In this document: positions 1 through 5,406 of the stretch, piece by piece | Layout: every line of letters starts with the position of its first letter | Numbering within the stretch: the first letter of the stretch is position 1 | Assembly (NCBI GenBank): GCA_018665625.1 | Contig: JABJCF010000016.1 | Location: forward strand, 1-5,539 | Length of the DNA stretch: 5,539 bases | Source of the DNA: Nitrospina sp. | GTDB taxonomy: Bacteria; Nitrospinota; Nitrospinia; Nitrospinales; VA-1 | Direction of reading: 5' to 3' | The notes under the pieces: model-generated | What the model was told of the DNA's origin: nothing | What the model saw: only the letters and a program-made list of their open reading frames with translations | Databases searched by the model: none | Made by a program: the position numbers and the translations under genes

Positions 1-2160
1 CCTTCTCTTGATTTTACAGAAGAACAAATAAAAAGGGCTCGAGAAAAGCTCTCAATCCCAGACAAACAAACCCGTTTGTCAGGTAAACAAACAAATTTGT
101 CTGATGAAGAAGCTTTATATAATAACCGCCAATCATTTCTAAGGTTCAACAGGTTTAAAATTCATCGCAATCTGATCACTCTTTCTGAAATAGACCAGAC
201 CATCTTTTTGATCATTCCAAGACTATTACATGTTCACCAAGAAGGCCTACCCGGTTATTTTGAAGGCAACCCTCCTTGTGGAATACACAATTTCTCTCTT
301 GACCTTGAAGCCATAAAAGCGGCTGAGAAAATGTTTCCGGATGTCATTATTCGCAGAAATCCTGATTTGAAACCCGTTATTCACACCGCACTTCTAATGG
401 GCAGTGTAGGATCTATCGCGCAAACCAAAAAATCTGATCTCGACTATACCCTGCTCATCGATAAAAACGATTTCACGGAAGAAAGCATGAAGCTTTTTCA
501 GAAAAAGCTGAATCTTATCGAAACCTGGACCTGGGATAATTTTAATTTAGAAACCCACTTTTTTATCAATGACTATGAGGAAGTTAAAAACAATATCTTT
601 GGTGAAAGTGATAGTGAAAGCACCGGTTCGGCACTAGCCAAACTCCTGAAAGAGGAGATGTACAGGACGATGATTATCGTCACAGGTAAAGTACCCTTCT
701 GGCTAATTTCTCCTGTTGATGCCGATGATGACAGATACAGCGAACTGTACCAAAAATTACTTACAGGAGGAACTTTACTAAAACGCGAAGAGTTTATCGA
801 TATGGGAAATGTAGATGACATATCTCAAGGAGAATATTTTGGTGGTGCCATATGGGCTTTGATCAAGTCTTTTAAATCTCCTTTCAAAACACTTATGAAA
901 ATGGGAATACTCGAAGAATACATGTTTGGAAATACCAAATCTAATCTTCTGTGCCACCAAATTAAAGACAAGTATTTTAGCGACATTCCTTATCTGGATA
1001 TCGACCCATACCTGGTGATGTTCGAACGCGTTCAACAATTTTTTAAAGACTCCAAAGATGAAGATGCTGTGGATGCCTTGAGGCATGCTTTTTACCTTAA
1101 AGTGGGTACCAAGGTAACGTCTGATGAGCTAGCAAAAGGCAGCAAAATATGGAGAAAACAAGTTCTTGTAGATATGCTAAACGAATGGGGATGGGATGCT
1201 CAAAAATTAGAGCGTCTCAACGAATATGGTAACTGGCAAATGATGCATAAAGTTGATCTGGGAAACAGGATCAATAAGATATTAATGGCTTCCTACAAAA
1301 ACATCTCGGAAAAAAATAAGGAGCTTGATCCAAGTGAAAGTCTGATCACCGAAAAAGATACTCACCTTCTGGGTCGAAAACTGTTTAGCTTCTATAGAAC
1401 CGCTCCTAATAAAGTGGATAATTTGGGTGCCTTAGTAGACGGGAAAACAGCCGAAATGGAATTAACATTTTTGCTGGAACAAAAAACCACGCGTGACAAG
1501 GCAACTTGGTACTTGATTCGCGGAAAAACCCGAGCCTTTTTGGAACAAATTGAAGAGGACGACATCATCAAAAAATCCAGCACACTGCCATTTTTATTGG
1601 CTTTCACGGTTTTCAATAACCTTTACAATGAAAACACACAAATAATGTTAAGAGCTGAAGGAAACTCTATGAAGGACAGTGACCTCGAAACGTTATTGGG
1701 TCAATTGAGCCAATTTATAGCCTCCGTAAACATTGCTGCTCTATCCAACGAAGATTTGATGGCTGATGCTAAAGTCAATCAGCTATTTATGCTAATCGAT
1801 TTTGGGACGCCCCCTCCCCCAGAAATTACGATGGGAAACATAAATGATTGTAAAAATAATGACGAATTGAATAAGTTTATATCAAGACGAATTGATAGAA
1901 TTAAAAGCATCACAACAACCTATCTCACTTCATGGGGTGAACTATTTTGCAAAACCTATTCGGGGCTGAACTGTATGACCCGATGCATTGGCGAGCTAAC
2001 CCCGCAACTTGCATCGGAAAAGGTTGAAAAACCGGATTTTCTTAAGGTTTATATTCCGAGTGGCCGAAAAGAATTACTACAGATAGCTTGGCTGAACAAT
2101 TACATAATTCGCTCCCTACTGATAAAGTCCACGGCTCTATCAGAAAAGGTCGCCAGCTAA
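1..2160 (+). CDS. cyaA: Class I adenylate cyclase (5'-truncated by window edge)
   Basis: Makes cAMP from ATP in the cytoplasm; class I cyclases belong to the nucleotidyltransferase (DNA polymerase beta-like) superfamily. Residues are numbered from the codon at position 1. The stretch LLHVHQ..LPGY.EGN.P.GI (about 75-95) matches the N-terminal signature of E. coli CyaA as I remember it. The catalytic motif is G134-S135 followed by S145-D146-L147-D148, with a probable third acidic residue at E184 (LETHFF). Further matches are EYFGGAIWALIKS (~278-290), DPYLVMFERVQ (~335-345), FYLKVG and NEWGWD. The frame is open from base 1 and has no ATG before Met111 (nt 331), which lies inside the conserved region. 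A TTG at 76 has no clear Shine-Dalgarno site, so the true start is most likely upstream of the window. The protein ends where E. coli CyaA would still have roughly 150-170 residues, so the C-terminal regulatory half looks shortened. motA follows after 29 bp, suggesting co-transcription. Family call very sure; length comparison from memory. Confidence 0.93.
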   Translation, partial: PSLDFTEEQIKRAREKLSIPDKQTRLSGKQTNLSDEEALYNNRQSFLRFNRFKIHRNLITLSEIDQTIFLIIPRLLHVHQEGLPGYFEGNPPCGIHNFSLDLEAIKAAEKMFPDVIIRRNPDLKPVIHTALLMGSVGSIAQTKKSDLDYTLLIDKNDFTEESMKLFQKKLNLIETWTWDNFNLETHFFINDYEEVKNNIFGESDSESTGSALAKLLKEEMYRTMIIVTGKVPFWLISPVDADDDRYSELYQKLLTGGTLLKREEFIDMGNVDDISQGEYFGGAIWALIKSFKSPFKTLMKMGILEEYMFGNTKSNLLCHQIKDKYFSDIPYLDIDPYLVMFERVQQFFKDSKDEDAVDALRHAFYLKVGTKVTSDELAKGSKIWRKQVLVDMLNEWGWDAQKLERLNEYGNWQMMHKVDLGNRINKILMASYKNISEKNKELDPSESLITEKDTHLLGRKLFSFYRTAPNKVDNLGALVDGKTAEMELTFLLEQKTTRDKATWYLIRGKTRAFLEQIEEDDIIKKSSTLPFLLAFTVFNNLYNENTQIMLRAEGNSMKDSDLETLLGQLSQFIASVNIAALSNEDLMADAKVNQLFMLIDFGTPPPPEITMGNINDCKNNDELNKFISRRIDRIKSITTTYLTSWGELFCKTYSGLNCMTRCIGELTPQLASEKVEKPDFLKVYIPSGRKELLQIAWLNNYIIRSLLIKSTALSEKVAS
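61..102 (+). repeat. Tandem 7-codon repeat with palindromes inside cyaA
   Basis: Two adjacent 21-bp units (61-81 and 82-102) encode DKQTRLS and GKQTNLS. They match at 15 of 21 bases and 5 of 7 residues. The first unit contains a perfect 7-bp inverted repeat, GACAAAC (61-67) and GTTTGTC (74-80). The second contains the perfect palindrome ACAAATTTGT (91-100). The segment lies in a polar linker before the conserved cyclase core, so a small in-frame duplication would be tolerated. Confidence 0.6.
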
Positions 2161-2189
2161 TAAAAATTTAAATTAATAAATAAAGCAGT

Positions 2190-3017
2190 ATGGCTACAGC
2201 GACACAGGCAGCAGAAGGCCCCGCCGGCGCAGAGCAGGACGAACGTCAGGAGGCCACAGGAATCGATACGGGCACCTTGATGGGTGTTTTATCAGGCGTG
2301 TTTCTTATAGTAATTGCTATTATCCGTGGTGGTGATGCAGGGATTTTTGTAAATTTGAATAGCGCACTGATTGTTATTGGAGGAACGGTAGCAACAGGCT
2401 TTATCGCCTTTCCTTCAAAAAAGATAACCGTTATGATTCCGGTTATCCAAAATGCTTTCAAACCGGGTGTCTACGAACCTGAAGATTATGTAGACGATAT
2501 CATGAGACTGGCCTCCAGATATCGTTCGGGCGGAATGAAACAGCTGGAAAACGAAGAAAGCAAACTCGACAACAGGTTTTTGAAAAGCGGAGTCGCAATG
2601 ATCGTGGATGGATACAATGCCAAAGAAATTCACGAACTCATGGAAAGAGAATTGAATGCCATGATGGATCGACATAATTCAGGGCAAAAGGTCCTCAGAT
2701 TCATGTCTGTCCAGGCCCCGGTATTTGGCATGGCCGGAACGCTCATTGGTCTCATCCAAATGCTGATGCATATCGATGACCCTTCAACAATTGGTCCTGC
2801 TCTGGCAACAGCATTGATCACAACATTTTACGGGCTCCTGTTAGCAAACCTTATCCTGACACCTCTGGCTGCAAAACTAGGTTCTCGAACGGAGATGGAA
2901 GGAACCCTTTTTCGGGCAATTAGAGTGGGTATCATGGGCATCCATGACAGGGTAAATCCACAAAAGATTCAGCGCACCATGAATGCGCTTCTTCCACCAT
3001 CACAACAGAGAGAATAA
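2190..3017 (+). CDS. motA: MotA-type stator / MotA-TolQ-ExbB family proton channel protein
   Basis: An inner-membrane protein of the MotA/TolQ/ExbB family. In flagellar motors MotA surrounds MotB and converts ion flow into torque. I see four hydrophobic segments: about 28-47, 54-74, 173-193 and 203-226. A large charged cytoplasmic loop (75-170) separates the second and third, the MotA rather than ExbB/TolQ arrangement. The loop has R112 and E120 in YRSGGMKQLE, with the same eight-residue spacing as the rotor-interacting R90/E98 of E. coli MotA. P177 in APVFGMAGTLIGLI and P225 in LTPLAAKL correspond to the conserved prolines near TM3 and TM4. The length of 275 aa is normal. The first ~25 residues are a polar, acidic, Ala/Gly-rich extension encoded by unusually GC-rich DNA. 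The start is the only sensible ATG, with a weak AAAGCAG upstream. No motB follows: the next gene, 6 bp on, is a pentapeptide-repeat protein. It may therefore pair with a MotB/OmpA-like protein elsewhere, or not be a flagellar stator. Ion specificity cannot be read here. Confidence 0.88.
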   Translation: MATATQAAEGPAGAEQDERQEATGIDTGTLMGVLSGVFLIVIAIIRGGDAGIFVNLNSALIVIGGTVATGFIAFPSKKITVMIPVIQNAFKPGVYEPEDYVDDIMRLASRYRSGGMKQLENEESKLDNRFLKSGVAMIVDGYNAKEIHELMERELNAMMDRHNSGQKVLRFMSVQAPVFGMAGTLIGLIQMLMHIDDPSTIGPALATALITTFYGLLLANLILTPLAAKLGSRTEMEGTLFRAIRVGIMGIHDRVNPQKIQRTMNALLPPSQQRE

Positions 3018-3023
3018 ATTTAA

Positions 3024-3875
3024 ATGTCAAATGTAGACGAAATTATTTCTTTAGTTCTAAAAGAACCTAAACAGGATGGTGGTGATTTCAGTGGATTCGA
3101 CCTAAAAGGAGTCAGCCTGAATGGAGCGAGCTTTGTCTTTGCGACACTGATTGAAACGGTCATGGAAGAGGCTGAACTTCGTGACATAGATTTTTCCCAG
3201 GCTTCACTTGATAAAGGTTCTTTTAAAAACTCAAAAATTAAGAACGTCAATTTTTCAAGCGCAAACCTTGAAGGCGCGACTTTTGAAGAAGCTACTCTCA
3301 TGGGCTGCGATTTCAAAAATGCAAACCTTATCGGCTGTGATTTCTCCCAGGCTAAACTGGATGACTGCAACTTTCAAGGTTCTAACCTGGGACATTCCAA
3401 TTTTTATTCCACCACAATTGACAACTCTAATTTCTCCTTTTCGAGAATGTTATACGCTTTTCTCAAACAAGCCATTATCACCAAAAGTCGTTTCGGAGGG
3501 GTTAACGCCCGAGGCTCTGACATGAGTTTTTCCAAATTGACAGAAGTCGACATGAAAGGGTCTATATTAAAATATGCCGACCTTAATTCTTGCACGCTTA
3601 CAGAAGTCAACTTGACCAATGCCAATTTGATAGGCGCCGACTTAAAAGACGCTCAATGTGCTGGAGGGCAATTGGAAGAAGTGAACCTTGAGGGATGTGA
3701 CCTCACCTATGCAAATTTTGAAGGTGCAAATTTTAAAAACGCGTTTCTACTCGAAGCAAATTTACACGGAACTAATTTTACAAAAGCAAACTTGTCTGAC
3801 GCCTATCTCGTCGATGCCAATCTCGCGAAAGCAATTACCAAAGACGCAAACCTTGAAAACACCATCCTAGCCTAA
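3024..3875 (+). CDS. Pentapeptide-repeat protein (right-handed beta-helix)
   Basis: A 283-aa protein made almost wholly of A(D/N)LXX pentapeptides, which form a four-sided right-handed beta-helix. Residues 1-20 are not repetitive and could form a capping helix. From residue 22 to 282 the central hydrophobic residue falls on every fifth position (22, 27, 32 ... 277, 282) with no insertion or deletion: about 53 pentapeptides, or roughly 13 coils. Between 52 and 137 the centres alternate Leu/Ile and Phe, giving a ten-residue unit such as ANLIGCDFSQ. The stretch 142-182 is the most degenerate. Cys95, Cys105 and Cys115 sit at the same repeat position. There is no signal peptide, membrane segment or C-terminal capping domain, so it is probably cytoplasmic. 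The ATG lies 6 bp after motA, with AGAGAGAA as ribosome-binding site inside the motA end, implying translation from the same mRNA. Family members include DNA mimics that bind gyrase (MfpA, Qnr), but most have no known role; I assign none. Confidence 0.9.
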   Translation: MSNVDEIISLVLKEPKQDGGDFSGFDLKGVSLNGASFVFATLIETVMEEAELRDIDFSQASLDKGSFKNSKIKNVNFSSANLEGATFEEATLMGCDFKNANLIGCDFSQAKLDDCNFQGSNLGHSNFYSTTIDNSNFSFSRMLYAFLKQAIITKSRFGGVNARGSDMSFSKLTEVDMKGSILKYADLNSCTLTEVNLTNANLIGADLKDAQCAGGQLEEVNLEGCDLTYANFEGANFKNAFLLEANLHGTNFTKANLSDAYLVDANLAKAITKDANLENTILA

Positions 3876-3876
3876 C

Positions 3877-3911
3877 TGGGCCACGCCCATTGGGAATGGG
3901 TCGGTACCCAT
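3877..3911. other. Ladder of mutually exclusive hairpins after the + strand operon
   Basis: Four short arms follow each other: TGGGC (3877-3881), GCCCATT (3885-3891), AATGGGT (3895-3901) and ACCCAT (3906-3911). Arms 1 and 2 pair perfectly (5 bp, 3-nt loop), arms 2 and 3 pair (6 bp, 3-nt loop), and arms 3 and 4 pair (6 bp, 4-nt loop). The RNA could form two tandem hairpins or one central one. The element starts 2 nt after the pentapeptide-gene stop codon. No T-run follows on either strand at the required place, so it is not a canonical intrinsic terminator. It may stabilise or help end the transcript. Confidence 0.5.
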
Positions 3912-3975
3912 AAAGTCAGAAAAAAACTTCAAACCTTTTACGGTAATCCCCAAAACTCACCTGCCTCGTTAGGGG

Positions 3976-4461
3976 CTAGTGGTTGTGCGCTCCACCTTCA
4001 CCATGGGCATGACCGTGGGTCAATTCTTCCTGTGTGGCATCTCGAACGCCGGTTACTTCGATAGCAAAATGCAAGGTCTCTCCAGCCAGAGGGTGGTTTC
4101 CATCGACTTCAACTTTATCTCCCACCACCGCTTTGACAGTAAAAACGGTTCTAGTACCGCCATCACCCTGACCTTCAAATTGCATCCCTGGCTGAATATC
4201 AGCATCCTTAGGGAAATTAGCTCGATCAACCTGGATTTTTAATTGCGGGTTTAATTCCCCGTACCCTTCAGCAGGAGAAACAGTCACGTCCTTTTTATCT
4301 CCTACCTTTAATCCTTCCAATTCTTTTTCGAGCCCAGGAACCATTTGCCCCATGCCATGTAGATAAGCAAAGGGTTGATCCTTATCTGCTTTATCCAACT
4401 CTTGTCCATTTGAATTTTTAAGGTAATAGCTCAAGCTCACAACGGAATGCTTTTTAATCAT
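3976..4461 (-). CDS. slyD: SlyD-type FKBP peptidyl-prolyl cis-trans isomerase, cytoplasmic
   Basis: Catalyses cis-trans isomerisation of X-Pro bonds and acts as a folding chaperone. In E. coli, SlyD also delivers nickel to hydrogenase through a metal-binding tail. The 161-aa protein shows the split FKBP domain (about 1-70 and 125-145) with Y13, the YLHGMGQMVPGLE segment (33-45) and AEGYGELNP (64-72). The inserted IF chaperone flap spans roughly 72-125 and ends in the hallmark GNHPLAG (121-127). The C-terminus is a short tail with H149, H151, H153, H159 and H161 but no cysteine, much shorter than the long His/Cys tail of E. coli SlyD (196 aa). There is no signal peptide, so it is cytoplasmic. 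The start has a good AAAGGGA site (4474-4468) about 7 nt upstream. It lies 29 bp downstream of an exported paralogue and is probably in the same operon. Weak nickel handling is possible but unproven. Confidence 0.93.
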   Translation of the reverse strand: MIKKHSVVSLSYYLKNSNGQELDKADKDQPFAYLHGMGQMVPGLEKELEGLKVGDKKDVTVSPAEGYGELNPQLKIQVDRANFPKDADIQPGMQFEGQGDGGTRTVFTVKAVVGDKVEVDGNHPLAGETLHFAIEVTGVRDATQEELTHGHAHGEGGAHNH

Positions 4462-4467
4462 TGATAG

Positions 4468-4474
4468 TCCCTTT
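4468..4474 (-). promoter_or_regulatory. Ribosome-binding site of slyD
   Basis: AAAGGGA on the - strand lies 6-7 nt before the ATG at 4461-4459. It lies within the 29-bp gap after the upstream FKBP stop codon, so slyD can be translated from the shared message. Confidence 0.65.
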
Positions 4475-4490
4475 TAAAAATATAGAAAAT

Positions 4491-4997
4491 TTAATTAGAA
4501 ATTTTTACAACTTTAATGTCAAAGGTCAAAGCCTTGCCAGCCAGAGGATGATTCAGGTCAAGGGTAATGGAATCAGCAGAAACCTCAGTGATCAGAGCCT
4601 GCATTTGCCTGCCGCTGGGAGTGCCCATAACAAGACCCATTCCTACCTCCGGTTCCCTATCTTTTGGAATTTCATTTCTGGAAACTTTCTTAATCAATTT
4701 TGGATTAATCTCACCATAGGCTTCAGCAGGTTGTATGGTAAACTTTTTTGCATCACCCAGTTTCATGCCTCTAACAGCTTTATCAAATCCGGCAATCACA
4801 CGACCGCCGCCGACTTCAAACTCCAGAGGGGTGTCGTGTTTACTGGAAGCATCAAAGACGGTTCCATCGCTCAAGGTTCCCGTGTACTCCAAAGTAACCT
4901 TATCGCCCTTTTTAGCCCCTGCAGCCTCTATATTTTGTGCCGACAAGCCTAAAGCCGAAATCAAAACCGTTAAGATTATTCCTTTGTACCATCTCAT
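4491..4997 (-). CDS. Exported SlyD-like FKBP peptidyl-prolyl isomerase
   Basis: A 168-aa FKBP isomerase that probably acts in the periplasm. Residues 1-25 form a Sec-type signal peptide: Arg2 and Lys5, a hydrophobic core (IILTVLISALGL), then a small-residue region with likely cleavage between about 20 and 26. No lipobox cysteine is present. The mature part has FKBP landmarks VTLEYTGTLSDGTVFDAS (Y38, D49), VIAGFDKAV (67-75) and AEAYGEINP (91-99). An IF-like insert ends in LNHPLAG (148-154), which places it in the SlyD/FkpB-like group rather than the FkpA group. Unlike its neighbour it has no His-rich tail. The ATG start has AAAGGGTG (5010-5003) about 5 nt upstream. It is the first gene of a probable two-gene operon with slyD. 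An intrinsic terminator lies only about 16 nt upstream of its ribosome-binding site, so expression may be controlled by readthrough. Cleavage site and substrates are unknown. Confidence 0.88.
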   Translation of the reverse strand: MRWYKGIILTVLISALGLSAQNIEAAGAKKGDKVTLEYTGTLSDGTVFDASSKHDTPLEFEVGGGRVIAGFDKAVRGMKLGDAKKFTIQPAEAYGEINPKLIKKVSRNEIPKDREPEVGMGLVMGTPSGRQMQALITEVSADSITLDLNHPLAGKALTFDIKVVKISN

Positions 4998-5002
4998 AAC
5001 AT

Positions 5003-5010
5003 CACCCTTT
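5003..5010 (-). promoter_or_regulatory. Ribosome-binding site of the exported FKBP gene
   Basis: AAAGGGTG on the - strand lies 5 nt before the ATG at 4997-4995. It is only about 16 nt downstream of the T-run of the terminator at 5026-5055, so no separate promoter fits between them. Confidence 0.6.
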
Positions 5011-5025
5011 CAAAAATTAATCTGC

Positions 5026-5055
5026 AAAAAAAAACGGCCATCATAACGATGGCCG
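5026..5055 (-). terminator. Intrinsic (Rho-independent) terminator, possibly an attenuator of the FKBP operon
   Basis: Read on the - strand, a perfect 8-bp GC-rich stem CGGCCATC/GATGGCCG with a 5-nt loop (5035-5055) is followed directly by nine T residues (5034-5026). This is a canonical intrinsic terminator for leftward transcription. The next leftward gene starts 28 nt further on at 4997. Either it ends a leftward transcript from the right-hand region, or it sits in the FKBP leader and must be read through. No obvious competing antiterminator arm was found in the ~340 nt upstream. Confidence 0.85.
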
Positions 5056-5082
5056 GAAAATTTCAAATAACCCTTACTTTTT

Positions 5083-5091
5083 ATAATAACA
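5083..5091 (-). promoter_or_regulatory. Candidate extended -10 promoter for the FKBP operon
   Basis: On the - strand, TGTTATTAT forms a TGn-extended -10 box (TATTAT, 5 of 6 to consensus). No good -35 lies 16-18 bp upstream (TTTCTT at 17 bp), which extended -10 promoters can tolerate. Transcription would begin near 5076 and pass through the terminator at 5055-5026 before the first FKBP gene. The surrounding DNA is AT-rich, so chance matches are likely. Confidence 0.35.
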
Positions 5092-5246
5092 TTAATCAAT
5101 ACGCAAAGAAAGTAACCTCGATTTATTGAACCAATTTTGTTTTAGAACAAATACTTAGAGAGAAAACAACAATTTTCCAAACTATTCGGAAAACAGAATG
5201 CAAGATTTTTAAAATATTTGGGTTGTGATTAACTCAAGTTATATAT

Positions 5247-5351
5247 AAAATTGCCTGAGAAAATAATTGGGCAAGGGAAATTAGCAATTTTAAATTTTCT
5301 CAGCTTTTATTTTCTTTGTGTTTTGCCTACCAATTTTAAATTTGTCTTAGC
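5247..5351. repeat. Three related ~20-bp repeats, two direct and one inverted
   Basis: On the + strand, 5285-5304 and 5331-5351 are imperfect direct copies that share the exact 13-mer CAATTTTAAATTT and end CTCAGC or CTTAGC. An inverted, slightly shorter version lies at 5254-5269. Two perfect inverted pairs result: AAAATTGC (5247-5254) with GCAATTTT (5284-5291), and CTGAGAAAAT (5255-5264) with ATTTTCTCAG (5294-5303). Because the two pairings interlace, an RNA could form only one of them fully. The copies could be protein-binding sites or alternative RNA hairpins. Confidence 0.55.
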
Positions 5352-5377
5352 CACATCTTATTAAAACCATTACTAAA

Positions 5378-5406
5378 AATATGAATTTCATTTAAGAAAT
5401 TGTCAA
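5378..5406 (-). promoter_or_regulatory. Candidate hybrid promoter across the mobile-element boundary
   Basis: On the - strand a perfect TTGACA (5406-5401) is followed, after exactly 17 bp, by CATATT (5383-5378; 4 of 6 to TATAAT, with the key A2 and T6 present). The -35 is formed by the outermost bases of the putative IS end, and the -10 lies in the flanking DNA. Transcription would run leftwards from about 5371 toward the FKBP operon. Outward -35 boxes at IS termini are a known route to such promoters. Confidence 0.4.

Larger units (their letters stand above)
5056..5400. other. AT-rich non-coding region
   Basis: No plausible coding region lies in this stretch on either strand; the few ATG codons on the - strand are followed within a handful of codons by stops. 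By my count 5101-5400 is about 26% GC, well below the genes. It holds the promoter candidates, a three-copy repeat group around 5247-5351, and a minor hairpin (TTTTCC 5173-5178 / GGAAAA 5188-5193). It may be an extended leader, a small RNA locus, or simply intergenic DNA separated from its original upstream gene by the mobile element that begins near 5401. Confidence 0.6.

Noticed and set aside
76..78. TTG as the start codon of the adenylate cyclase
   Set aside because: No ribosome-binding site precedes it, it falls inside a tandem repeat, and the frame stays open to the window edge.
778..1086. - strand frame inside the cyclase gene
   Set aside because: It runs opposite conserved cyclase sequence and has no family features.
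3208..3525. Second + strand frame inside the pentapeptide gene
   Set aside because: It is a frame-shifted shadow of the repeats; only the main frame shows the pentapeptide pattern.
3877..3911. Canonical intrinsic terminator after the pentapeptide gene
   Set aside because: The hairpins have no T-run directly downstream on either strand; the A-run at 3920-3926 lies on the wrong side for the - strand.
4461..4952. Long + strand reading frame antisense to the exported FKBP
   Set aside because: It lies opposite a clear FKBP gene, shows no recognisable domain, and its composition is what the complement of that gene gives.
4735..5046. + strand frame of about 100 codons ending past the FKBP start
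   Set aside because: It is antisense to the signal peptide and FKBP core, and ends inside the terminator stem; no family resemblance.
5082..5087. + strand TATAAT as a rightward promoter
   Set aside because: The hexamer is perfect but has no usable -35 and drives no gene before the mobile element; AT-rich DNA makes such matches common.
5247..5303. H-type RNA pseudoknot from the interlaced inverted repeats
   Set aside because: The connecting loops would be 0 and 2 nt across stems of 10 and 8 bp, too short for both stems to form fully; alternative hairpins are more likely.
5247..5351. CRISPR array
   Set aside because: Only three imperfect copies, one inverted, with unequal spacing; no regular repeat-spacer pattern and no cas genes.
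5056..5371. Known riboswitch upstream of the FKBP operon
   Set aside because: I recognise no conserved aptamer core, and no antiterminator arm complementary to the terminator stem beyond about 4-5 bases.
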